A DNA stretch of 64,000 nt from Micavibrio aeruginosavorus ARL-13. Its GTDB lineage: Bacteria > Pseudomonadota > Alphaproteobacteria > Micavibrionales > Micavibrionaceae. The notes beneath the pieces are model-generated. The model had not been told where the DNA came from. It saw only the letters and a program-made list of their open reading frames with translations, and made no database searches. A program made the position numbers and the translations under genes. Below are positions 8,260 to 16,478 of the stretch, in pieces; positions within the stretch are counted from its first letter, which is position 1, and every line of letters begins with the position of its first letter. The stretch is from contig NC_016026.1 in NCBI RefSeq assembly GCF_000226315.1, positions 2,294,001-2,358,000 of the forward strand, given 5' to 3'.

Positions 8260-10830
8260 TTAATACAAACCACCCGTTCCCGTCGTCACCGATTGCGGAC
8301 GTGATCCGCCACTGGTTTCCGGCTGTGGGCCATAGGGCTGGGTAGGATAAAATTGTTGTTCATCCACCACAACGCCCGGCACGCTGCCATCAGGCATCGG
8401 CTGGGTATAGGGGGAAAGAAGATCGCTGTCACTTTGCCACGGCTGATCCGCCGCCGTGCCCTCATAAGGCAGATCGCGCTGGAAGCTGGACATCACGGAA
8501 ATGCCATTGCCGTCCAGAATATAAATTTTATCGGTCGGTTCCGTTCCGGCCAGGAACGCTTCCCAAATGGTTTTCTTGTCGCCGGGACGGGCGCGCGCGC
8601 CGGTTTCGGCGTTGATCAAAACTTGGCGGATGCCGGGCGGAATACGGAACGGGGTGGCGGGTTGGTCCTTCAACGCGCCCTCCATAAAGTCTTTAAAGAC
8701 CGGCACGGCCGCCGATGCACCCGTTTCCCGGGCGCCCAGTGATTTCGGTTCGTCGTAACCGATATACACACCCACGGCCAAGTCGGGCGAGAACCCAACA
8801 AACCATGCATCTTTGGAATCGTTAGTCGTGCCGGTTTTGCCGGCCAGCGGAATATCCAGCGCGCGGATTTTCGCCGCCGTCCCGCGTTGCACGACACCTT
8901 CCAGAATGGACACCATCTGGTATGCCGTGCGCGGGTCGTTGATTTGTTCGCGGGTATCGGGAACCACGGGCGCATCCTGCACCGCCCATTCGATCAGCGG
9001 CCCGCACCCGCCGCATTGGCGCGTGTCATCGCTGTAAATCGTTTTACCGCGGCGATCCTGAATTCGGTCGATAAAAGTTGGGGTAATTTTTTTCCCGCCA
9101 TTCACCAGCATGGCATAGGCCGCGGTCATATCCAGCACAGTTGTTTCCTGCGCCCCCAGCGAATTGGCCAGGTTGGTTTTCATCTTGTCAAAAATACCGA
9201 ATTTTTCGGCGTAGGTCGCAACCTTGTCCATGCCGATATAATCGGCCAGACGCACCGTCATCAGGTTTCGGGATTTTTCAACACCGACACGAATCGGGGT
9301 TGGGCCGTAATATTCGTTGGAATAGTTGGTCGGACGCCATTTCGGCAGACCCGGCCCCTGATCAATCACCAGCGGCGCATCCAGAACCAGCGTGGACGGT
9401 GTAAAACCACTATCCAACGCGGCCAGATAGATAAACGGCTTGAACGCCGAACCCGGCTGGCGTTGCGCCTGTGTCGCGCGGTTGAAGGAGCTGTTGTCAA
9501 AATGCCATCCACCCTGCATCGCCAGCACACGGCCCGTATGCGGGTCCATGGCAATCAACGCGCCATTCACTTTCGGCACCTGACGCAGGTGGATGGTTTT
9601 TTTCTCTTTCCCCTCTTCGTTTTTGTCCGTGACGGTTTCAACCATCACCACATCACCCACGATCAGCGGTTTGGATGACGTCCATTTGACATCGTCTGCG
9701 TTCAGGGCACCGCGCGTGCCTGAGGCCAGGCCAATTTTCACCGCATCCGTCGATGCCTCGGTCACAATCGCCAGATCCCAGTGGCGCAACATGCCCTCTG
9801 GACGTGGCACAATCGCCAAACGGTCGGCCCAGTTATCAATCGAATCCAGATGCAACACCGGTCCGCGCCAGCCGCGGCGGCGGTCAAACGCCATCAATCC
9901 GTCGCGCAATGATTTTTCAGCAATCGCCTGCAATGTCGGGTTCACCGACGTCCGCACAGCCAAGCCCCCTTCATACAACGCATCCTTGCCATAGCGGGCT
10001 TCCAGCTCACGCCGGACTTCTTCAGCAAAATATGGAGCACGCACGATGTCACCGGCCCCGCGTTCAACCACGGTCAGCGGCTTGGCCTTGGCAATATCGG
10101 CCTGGGCTTCGTCCACATATCCATTGACGACCATGCGATCAATCACCCAGTTGCGGCGTTCAATCGCTGCATCGTAATGGCGCGTCGGGCTGTAGTTGTT
10201 CGGCCCCTTCGGCAAGGCAGCCAGATACGCGGCCTCTTCAATGCTCAACTCAGACAAAGATTTGTTGAAATAGTTGAGCGCCGCAGCCGCCACACCGTAA
10301 GACCGCTGGCCCAAGAAAATTTCGTTGAGATAAAGCTCCAGCAGGCGATCCTTGCTCATCGCCTTTTCCATGCGGAAAGCCAAAATGGCTTCGCGGATTT
10401 TACGCTCGTAACTCACCTCGTTGGTCAGCAGAAAGTTTTTTGCGACCTGTTGCGTGATGGTTGATGCCCCCTGTGGCCGCCCCCCGTTCTTGAAGTTGGT
10501 CACAACGGCACGCGCAATCGCAATCGGGTCTACACCCTGGTGCGTGTAAAAATTCTGGTCTTCCGCCGCGATGAAGGCGTTTTTGACCAGGTCGGGCATG
10601 GAATCAATCGGAACGAAAATGCGCTTTTCAGCGGCATACTCCTCCATCAGCCGCCCATCACCCGCATAAATGCGCGTGGTCACCGGCGGATTATAGTCTT
10701 TCAATGCGCTGTAATCGGGCAAATCCCGGCTGTAGGTGCTGATCACCACGACGACAACAGCCACCCCGGCGATCAAGCCGAGCATGCCAAGGGAGAACAA
10801 CGCCAGAATCGAATAATAGAGCCATTTCAT
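8260..10830 (-). CDS. mrcA: Penicillin-binding protein 1A, bifunctional glycosyltransferase/transpeptidase
   Basis: An 856-residue class A PBP that polymerises and cross-links peptidoglycan at the inner-membrane surface. An N-terminal membrane helix (about residues 5-30) is followed by the family-51 glycosyltransferase domain (AAEDQNFYTHQGVDP, GASTITQQVAKNF). An OB-like insert typical of PBP1A precedes the transpeptidase domain, which carries SxxK in PGSAFKPF and KTG in AGKTGTTNDSKDAWF. The C-terminal 60 residues are Pro/Gln-rich and look disordered. The gene name rests on domain order and length. Peptidoglycan genes elsewhere in the window include alr, mltG and a D,D-carboxypeptidase. Confidence 0.95.
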   Translation of the reverse strand: MKWLYYSILALFSLGMLGLIAGVAVVVVVISTYSRDLPDYSALKDYNPPVTTRIYAGDGRLMEEYAAEKRIFVPIDSMPDLVKNAFIAAEDQNFYTHQGVDPIAIARAVVTNFKNGGRPQGASTITQQVAKNFLLTNEVSYERKIREAILAFRMEKAMSKDRLLELYLNEIFLGQRSYGVAAAALNYFNKSLSELSIEEAAYLAALPKGPNNYSPTRHYDAAIERRNWVIDRMVVNGYVDEAQADIAKAKPLTVVERGAGDIVRAPYFAEEVRRELEARYGKDALYEGGLAVRTSVNPTLQAIAEKSLRDGLMAFDRRRGWRGPVLHLDSIDNWADRLAIVPRPEGMLRHWDLAIVTEASTDAVKIGLASGTRGALNADDVKWTSSKPLIVGDVVMVETVTDKNEEGKEKKTIHLRQVPKVNGALIAMDPHTGRVLAMQGGWHFDNSSFNRATQAQRQPGSAFKPFIYLAALDSGFTPSTLVLDAPLVIDQGPGLPKWRPTNYSNEYYGPTPIRVGVEKSRNLMTVRLADYIGMDKVATYAEKFGIFDKMKTNLANSLGAQETTVLDMTAAYAMLVNGGKKITPTFIDRIQDRRGKTIYSDDTRQCGGCGPLIEWAVQDAPVVPDTREQINDPRTAYQMVSILEGVVQRGTAAKIRALDIPLAGKTGTTNDSKDAWFVGFSPDLAVGVYIGYDEPKSLGARETGASAAVPVFKDFMEGALKDQPATPFRIPPGIRQVLINAETGARARPGDKKTIWEAFLAGTEPTDKIYILDGNGISVMSSFQRDLPYEGTAADQPWQSDSDLLSPYTQPMPDGSVPGVVVDEQQFYPTQPYGPQPETSGGSRPQSVTTGTGGLY

Positions 10831-10896
10831 GCCTCTTTTATCGCACAGGAATCGGGCAGGATAAAGGCCACAAAGGGCGTGTTTATCGCAAAAGGA

Positions 10897-12000
10897 TTAC
10901 GGGTTTGGCACCAGCCGCAATAACCGCCCATCCGACGAATCGGTCAGCAGGTAAACGGCACCATCCGGCCCGACCCGCACATCGCGGATTCGCTCACCAA
11001 GATCTTTCAGATAGGTATCCTGCCGCCCGATTCGCTCACCATCCACCGCCAGCACGCGCAGGGATTCCCCAGCCAGCGCACCAACCAGCAAATGGCCCCG
11101 CCATGCCGGGAACAAGTCCCCGTCATAAAACGCCATGCCACTGGGCGCGATGGAGGGCGTCCAGTGCATCAACGGCTGTTCCATGCCCGGCGCGGCCGTG
11201 CGATCGGTAATTTTAAACCCGGTATAATCAATGCCGTAGGTGATTTCCGGCCAACCGTAATTGCGGCCCGGCTTGATGATATTCACCTCATCCCCGCCAC
11301 GCGGCCCGTGTTCATGCTCAAAAATCACGCCTGTGCCCGGCTGCAGGGCCAAGCCCTGCACGTTGCGATGACCATAGGAATAGATTTCCGGTCTGGCGTA
11401 ATCCTGTTTCACAAACGGATTGTCGTCCGGCACGTTTCCATCGCGGTCAATCCGGATGATCGCACCAAGGTGATTGCCCTTGTTCTGGGCCTCACGCATG
11501 TCATAGCGTTCACCCAATGACAGCAACAATGTGTTATCCGGCAAGAATAATAATTTCCCGCCGAAATGCTGCTCTGATCCCGATTTCGGCGCAGCGCGGA
11601 ACAGGATTTTTGTTTCCACCAGCATCGCATCAGTCAAGGACAGGCGCGCCCGCGCAACCTCTGTGCCAAACCCACCCTTGCCCTGCCCGGCATACGCGAT
11701 ATAGACGCGATTATTCTTGGTAAATTCGGGGTCCAGTGCGATATCAAACAACCCCGCCTGCCCGCGTGCCACAACGCGCGGAACGCCTTTAATCTCGGTG
11801 CGGGTTTGGCCATCACGGGCCACACGCCACAATGTTCCCCCTCGCTCGGTAATCAGAAAATCGCCATCTGGCAAAAACGCCAAAGACCAGGGATGGTCGA
11901 AATCATCCGCCACCGTTTCAACGGTAAACGGATCATCATCCGCATGCACGATACCAGGGCAAAGGATCAGGGCCATCAATGAGATCAATAAAATGCGCAT
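10897..12000 (-). CDS. PQQ-dependent sugar dehydrogenase-like protein (soluble aldose dehydrogenase family)
   Basis: A 367-residue exported beta-propeller related to E. coli YliI and soluble PQQ glucose/aldose-sugar dehydrogenases. The signal peptide MRILLISLMALILCPGIVHA is followed by the first blade (FDHPWSLAFLPDGDFLITER) and the catalytic-site segments LFDIALDPEF and HFGGKLLFLPD; EHGPRGGDEVN and NYGWPEITYG are family hallmarks. It probably oxidises a sugar in the periplasm using PQQ, but no pqq gene lies nearby. Start at 12000; an in-frame ATG four codons upstream (12012) is possible. It stands alone, divergent from the dipeptidase gene. Confidence 0.88.
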   Translation of the reverse strand: MRILLISLMALILCPGIVHADDDPFTVETVADDFDHPWSLAFLPDGDFLITERGGTLWRVARDGQTRTEIKGVPRVVARGQAGLFDIALDPEFTKNNRVYIAYAGQGKGGFGTEVARARLSLTDAMLVETKILFRAAPKSGSEQHFGGKLLFLPDNTLLLSLGERYDMREAQNKGNHLGAIIRIDRDGNVPDDNPFVKQDYARPEIYSYGHRNVQGLALQPGTGVIFEHEHGPRGGDEVNIIKPGRNYGWPEITYGIDYTGFKITDRTAAPGMEQPLMHWTPSIAPSGMAFYDGDLFPAWRGHLLVGALAGESLRVLAVDGERIGRQDTYLKDLGERIRDVRVGPDGAVYLLTDSSDGRLLRLVPNP

Positions 12001-12092
12001 AAGACCAATCATGGGAATAATATAGGGCGGTTAAAACGACACTTCCATTGTGACCATCTTTGCGGCAGGATCAACCCGCAAGGATGGCACAC

Positions 12093-12770
12093 ATGGAACC
12101 ACAACATATTCCCGCAACCGATTTGATCGACATGGGCGCATGGGCGGCCCGTGACGGCCTGCCGTTGCGGGTGGATCTGGTCTATGCGCAAATCAACCAT
12201 CCGGAAAATATTTTTGGCCGGGCGCTGTACCGCGAAACGGCGCGATTCTGGCTGCACCGCGATTTTGCCGCGATTGTCGCCGATGCCGCCAAAATCGCCT
12301 ATGCCCAGCGCGAATGGATTTTCATTTTGAAGGACGGCCTGCGCCCGGTTGAGGCGCAAGCGATGATGCAGGACACCGCCATCGTGAAGGCCAACCCGCA
12401 ATGGCTGGTCGAACCACGCCTGCTGTCCCCGCCCGGCATGGGCGGGCATCCGCGCGCCATGGCGGTGGATATTACGCCGTGCGATGATAATGGTGTTTTA
12501 ATCGACATGGGCACGGTGTTCGACCATTTGACCACCAACCCCGCCGATAATCCGGCTGCCCGCGCCAACACCAATTTGCCCGCGCATGTTCTGGATAACC
12601 GCAAATTTCTGGAAGAGTGCATGATGATGGCGGCGGCGCGTCACAACAAACCGATGTTGCCCCTGCCCGCCGAATGGTGGGATTTCAGATTCCCGAAAAC
12701 CTACACCGACGCCTACGCCCCCATTCACGACCGCGACTTGCCGGATGATATGAAGATGGTGGCAACTTAA
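12093..12770 (+). CDS. M15D family D-alanyl-D-alanine dipeptidase (VanX/DdpX-like)
   Basis: A 225-residue protein matching the VanX/DdpX peptidase family, which cleaves D-Ala-D-Ala. The first zinc motif is intact (GMGGHPRAMAVDIT: H119, D126). The second, EWWH in VanX, reads EWWDF here: catalytic Glu E194 is kept but the third zinc ligand is Asp197 instead of His. There is no signal peptide, so it is cytosolic as in VanX. Start at 12093 is preceded by AAGG nine bases upstream; the in-frame ATG at 12084 is an alternative. It is convergent with mlaF, only 6 bases between stops. A role in D-Ala-D-Ala recycling is plausible; nothing points to vancomycin resistance. Confidence 0.87.
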   Translation: MEPQHIPATDLIDMGAWAARDGLPLRVDLVYAQINHPENIFGRALYRETARFWLHRDFAAIVADAAKIAYAQREWIFILKDGLRPVEAQAMMQDTAIVKANPQWLVEPRLLSPPGMGGHPRAMAVDITPCDDNGVLIDMGTVFDHLTTNPADNPAARANTNLPAHVLDNRKFLEECMMMAAARHNKPMLPLPAEWWDFRFPKTYTDAYAPIHDRDLPDDMKMVAT

Positions 12771-12776
12771 AAGACG

Positions 12777-13556
12777 TTACGCCGCCTTGCCGATACCGCT
12801 TTGAATCGGCCCTTCGGCCCGGCCGTGGATGAACTGGTCCACATACGGGTTGCCGGAATTGTCCAGTTGCTCCACCGGACCGGTCCAGATGATGCGGCCT
12901 TCGTGAATCATGGCGACATCGTCGGCGATTTTGCGGACGCTGGCCATATCATGCGTGATGGACAAGGCAGTGGCACCCAGTTCCTTCACCGATTTCACGA
13001 TCAGGTTATTGATGACATCGGCCATGATCGGGTCCAGACCCGTGGTCGGCTCATCAAAGAAAATGATTTCCGGGGATGTTGCAATGGCACGGGCCAGGCC
13101 GACACGTTTTTGCATCCCGCCCGACAATTCCGCCGGAACCAGATGGCCGGTGGCTTCATCAAGGCCCACGGCGATTAGTTTTTCAACGGCAATCTCATAC
13201 GCCTTGTGGCGGTCCATGCCACGGCCATGGATCAGGCCGAAGGCCACATTTTCCCAGACCTTGAGCGAGTCGAAAAGCGCCGCGCCCTGAAACAACATGC
13301 CGAATTTGCGCATGACCTCATCACGCCCTGCGGAATCCAACCCCACAGATTCGCGGCCATCAATCAGAATGGACCCGGAATCCGGACGGATAATGCCCAG
13401 CACGCATTTCAGCATGACGGATTTGCCCGTCCCCGACCCGCCGATAATCACCATCGACCGGCCCGTCTGAACGTTCAGATCCACGCCCTGCAAAACGCGT
13501 TTGGAGCCAAAGGATTTATAGACATTCGACAGATGCAGCTTCGTCGTTCCGGTCAT
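12777..13556 (-). CDS. mlaF: ABC transporter ATP-binding protein MlaF
   Basis: A 259-residue ATPase of the Mla phospholipid transport system, which moves lipids between inner and outer membranes. Walker A is GGSGTGKSVM, the signature is LSGGMQKRVGLARA, Walker B is EIIFFDEPTTGLDP, and the switch His is in ITHDM. The long spacing and the C-terminal FIHGRAEGPI are typical of MlaF. The ATG at 13556 overlaps the mlaE stop by four bases (ATGA), so the two are translationally coupled. The reading frame continues upstream to 13763, but that part is mlaE in another frame. MlaD is not here; it lies at 37804-38298. Confidence 0.95.
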   Translation of the reverse strand: MTGTTKLHLSNVYKSFGSKRVLQGVDLNVQTGRSMVIIGGSGTGKSVMLKCVLGIIRPDSGSILIDGRESVGLDSAGRDEVMRKFGMLFQGAALFDSLKVWENVAFGLIHGRGMDRHKAYEIAVEKLIAVGLDEATGHLVPAELSGGMQKRVGLARAIATSPEIIFFDEPTTGLDPIMADVINNLIVKSVKELGATALSITHDMASVRKIADDVAMIHEGRIIWTGPVEQLDNSGNPYVDQFIHGRAEGPIQSGIGKAA

Positions 13557-14443
13557 GAGAAAAACACCTGCGTCAGGAGATAGTTGAAAATCAGGATCAG
13601 GATAGACGCCGACACAACCGCATTCGTGGTGGCCGCGCCAACACCCTGGGCCCCACGTCCGGAATTGTAACCGTGATAGCACCCCATCACCGCCACGATC
13701 AGACCGAACACAGCCGCCTTGATCAAACCGGAAATCACGTCGATATTTTCGACGACATCCCATGTTTGCGACAAATACCGACCCGGATTAAAGCCCAGAT
13801 TATAAATGCTGACGATATAGCCGCCGAACACGCCGACAATATCCCCCAGCAGAACCAGGCACGGCAACATCAACGTACCGGCTAGTACGCGCGGCGCGAT
13901 CAGATATTTGAATGGATTGACGGACAAGGTGGTCAGCGCATCAATCTGTTCGGTGACGCGCATCGTACCAATTTCGGCGGCAATCGCCGCGCCCACGCGG
14001 CCCGCCACCATCAGACCGGCCAGCACCGGGGCCAGTTCGCGCGTCATCGACAAAACGACGACGCCGGCAATCGCCCCTTCGGCGTTAAAGCGGGTGAAGC
14101 CGGTATAGGATTGCAGCGCCAGCACCATGCCCGTAAACAACGCCGTCATACCGACGACAGGCAGAGAGTAATAGCCAATGTCGATCAGCTGGCGCAAAAC
14201 CAGACGCGGAAAATAGGGCGGCAGGAAAATATGCGCCACCGATTGGCCGACAAACAGGGACAAACGCCCCGCACCGCGGATCAGGCGCATAATCGTCCCG
14301 CCGATGGTTTCGCACGCATCCAGCAATTTTTCCGTGATGGGATGTTCGTGGATCTGTTTGTGCAGCGGGGGTTTGCTCGACCCCCCTCCTGAAATACCCG
14401 GCGTCTCGATCTTGGCTTCGCTGGTCATAATCACATTGTCCAT
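13553..14443 (-). CDS. mlaE: ABC transporter permease MlaE
   Basis: Inner-membrane permease of the Mla lipid transport complex, partner of MlaF. Family signatures include DIGYYSLPVVGMTALFTGMV, LARGE-type segments GLMVAGRVGAAIAAEIGTMR and TEQIDALTTLSVNPFKYL, and the C-terminal GYNSGRGAQGVGAATTNAVV. There are about five membrane segments. An N-terminal extension of some 50 residues (KLLDACETIGGTIMRLIRGA) precedes the core. The start is uncertain: ATG at 14443 (MDNVIMTSE) is given; ATG 14428 or a TTG at 14476 are alternatives, none with a strong ribosome binding site. The stop overlaps the mlaF start. Confidence 0.94.
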   Translation of the reverse strand: MDNVIMTSEAKIETPGISGGGSSKPPLHKQIHEHPITEKLLDACETIGGTIMRLIRGAGRLSLFVGQSVAHIFLPPYFPRLVLRQLIDIGYYSLPVVGMTALFTGMVLALQSYTGFTRFNAEGAIAGVVVLSMTRELAPVLAGLMVAGRVGAAIAAEIGTMRVTEQIDALTTLSVNPFKYLIAPRVLAGTLMLPCLVLLGDIVGVFGGYIVSIYNLGFNPGRYLSQTWDVVENIDVISGLIKAAVFGLIVAVMGCYHGYNSGRGAQGVGAATTNAVVSASILILIFNYLLTQVFFS

Positions 14444-14492
14444 CTGCTTTGAATACGGAAGTCTTCTTACCCGCAAATGCCCGAAAAATCCA

Positions 14493-15617
14493 TTATTTTT
14501 CGGACGCTAAGCCCGCCTGAATCCCCGGATGGACATAGGTGCGGCGGTACCGCGCCCCAAGGCTGGTCAGGATTTCATAGCCAATGGTCCCCGCCTGGGC
14601 CGCCAGGTCATCCACGCCTTGCCCCGGACCAACCACATCCAGCATATCGCCAGGCTTCAGGCCCGGCACAGCACCCGCATCCACCGTGACCAGATCCATC
14701 GACACCCGCCCCAGAACCGGACAGGCCACGCCATTTGCATAAAGCACACCGCGACCGCTGAACGAGCGCAGGAACCCATCGGCATAGCCAAGCGCGACCG
14801 TGGCCACCCGCGTCGGGGCCTCCGCACGCCATGTGGCAGAATACCCGACACTGTCCCCGGCGGGAACGGTGCGGACCTGCAACACCGGCACCTGCAACCG
14901 AATGACCGGGGCCATCGGGTTGGCCGTCTCCGGCGTCGGGTTCAGGCCATAGGCCGCCATGCCGGGCCGGACCATATCCAGATGATAGGATTGCAGACGC
15001 ATCGCGCCGGATGAATTGGCGATGGACCGCGGCACACCCGGGCAAGCCCGCCGGGCCACATCATCGAACAGGGTAAATTGCCGCGCCGTCATGGGATGAT
15101 CGGCCTCATCGGCACAGGCGAAATGGCTCATCACCAGATGCAGGTTCAGCCCTGTCAGGCGCGTCGGGTCATCCAGAATCGCCGCACGGTCGGCGGCATC
15201 CAACCCCAAGCGGTTCATTCCCGAATCGATATGCAAAATGCAAGGCGCCCCAGCGGCAAAGCTGCGCCACGCGCTGACCTGCCCCAGATCGTTCAGCACC
15301 GGGGTCAGGCGATGCGCCCGGTAATCCTGCGCCGCGCCGGGATAAAGCCCGCCCAGAACCGCAATATTTTCCGCCCCCGGGAACAGACCGCGCAGCGTGA
15401 CGCCCTCATCCGGCGTGGCGACAAAAAACGTTTTGACCCCACAGGCGCGCAAAGTTTGCGCCACAGGCACCAGCCCCAGCCCATAGGCATCGGCCTTCAC
15501 CACACCGGCGACTGCACAATGCGGGCCGAGCACATCCTGAAAATGGCGGATATTGGCGGATATTGCATTTAAATCAATGGTCAGGCGACCGCCTGTTAAC
15601 GGATCAGACATCATCAT
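14493..15617 (-). CDS. alr: Alanine racemase
   Basis: PLP enzyme interconverting L- and D-alanine for peptidoglycan. The 374-residue length is normal for the family. The PLP lysine is K41 in VVKADAYGLG, and the catalytic tyrosine is Y259 in DSVGYSATWR; ALGYADGFLR follows. The start is one of three consecutive ATGs (15617, 15614, 15611); the longer frame to 15857 does not resemble the family. In many Alphaproteobacteria alr follows dnaB directly; here the pilin-like gene P1 sits between the two on the opposite strand. Confidence 0.96.
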   Translation of the reverse strand: MMMSDPLTGGRLTIDLNAISANIRHFQDVLGPHCAVAGVVKADAYGLGLVPVAQTLRACGVKTFFVATPDEGVTLRGLFPGAENIAVLGGLYPGAAQDYRAHRLTPVLNDLGQVSAWRSFAAGAPCILHIDSGMNRLGLDAADRAAILDDPTRLTGLNLHLVMSHFACADEADHPMTARQFTLFDDVARRACPGVPRSIANSSGAMRLQSYHLDMVRPGMAAYGLNPTPETANPMAPVIRLQVPVLQVRTVPAGDSVGYSATWRAEAPTRVATVALGYADGFLRSFSGRGVLYANGVACPVLGRVSMDLVTVDAGAVPGLKPGDMLDVVGPGQGVDDLAAQAGTIGYEILTSLGARYRRTYVHPGIQAGLASEK

Positions 15618-15677
15618 GGGCGATAATTTATCATAGTTTCCCGTTCGGGTCAGAGGCGTTTTGCGGTACCATAAATT

Positions 15678-16448
15678 ATGATGAATCAGCGTAATTATAA
15701 AATTGCGAAATCCTCCCGCCTCCATGAACGTGGAAACGTCCTGTTTCTGATCCTGATTGCCGTCGCGTTGTTCGCCGCACTCAGCTTCGCCGTCGTCCAG
15801 ACACGCGGCGGGGGCACAGATGCGAACAAGGAAAAAATTCAACTGGCCGCATCGCAACTGGCCCAGTATGGCGGCGATATCGAGGCCGCTATCCTGCGCA
15901 TGCGCGTGGGCAAGGGTATGGGGCCGGATGTGATGAGCTTTGAAACACCGTTCCTGTCATCCGCCAATTACACCAATCCGAATTGCGCCGTGGATGATTG
16001 CAAAGTCTATATGCCCAAGGGCGGCGCCATTTCATACAACGCCCCGAACGATGAATGGCTGGATTGGGGCCAGCAATCCCAACCCCATTGGGGCGGATGG
16101 TTGTTTACCGGCGGATCATGCGTACCCGGTGTCGGGCTGGGCAACGATGCCACCTGTAACGGCGACGTTGATAATCTGGAGCTGATTGCCATTGTTCCCT
16201 ACATCCAACGCGACGTCTGCATGGAAATTAACCGCAAGAAGGAAATTACATCCGGCGTCACGCCGCCGCCACAAGACCAAGGCAGCGCATGGATCAACAA
16301 CCCCGAATTTTCCGGCACCTTCACCACGGGCGAAGCGATTGCGTCCGCAGGAGGAGAAATTTTTGGCCGTAACGAAGGCTGTTTCGAAGGGGGTGGCACC
16401 CCGGCATCGGGCACCTACCATTATTATAAGGTTCTGATTGAGCGATAG
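15678..16448 (+). CDS. Pilin-like single-pass exported protein P1
   Basis: A 256-residue protein of no family I can name. The N-terminus resembles a type IV pilin or pseudopilin: a charged leader ending HERGNV, then a hydrophobic helix (LFLILIAVALFAALSFAVV, about residues 22-40). The rest is probably extracytoplasmic, with Cys at about 100, 105 and three or four more further on. It shares with P2 (43567-44301) and P3 (53291-53980) the E[RS]G[NS]V segment, the core LIAIVPYIQRDVCMEIN, and the ending YYKVLIER. It is alone between alr and dnaB with its own terminator. Function unknown; export, adhesion or pilus assembly are guesses. Confidence 0.8.
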   Translation: MMNQRNYKIAKSSRLHERGNVLFLILIAVALFAALSFAVVQTRGGGTDANKEKIQLAASQLAQYGGDIEAAILRMRVGKGMGPDVMSFETPFLSSANYTNPNCAVDDCKVYMPKGGAISYNAPNDEWLDWGQQSQPHWGGWLFTGGSCVPGVGLGNDATCNGDVDNLELIAIVPYIQRDVCMEINRKKEITSGVTPPPQDQGSAWINNPEFSGTFTTGEAIASAGGEIFGRNEGCFEGGGTPASGTYHYYKVLIER

Positions 16449-16477
16449 AAAAAACCCCCGCCAGTGCGGGGGTTTTT
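16449..16477. terminator. Bidirectional terminator between P1 and dnaB
   Basis: AAAAAACCCCCGC (16449-16461), loop CAGT, GCGGGGGTTTTT (16466-16477). A/T runs on both sides let it serve the two converging genes. Confidence 0.88.
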
Positions 16478-16478
16478 C

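Noticed and set aside
13557-13763. N-terminal extension of mlaF
   Set aside because: This stretch is the mlaE coding region read in another frame; the ATG at 13556 overlapping the mlaE stop gives the normal MlaF N-terminus.
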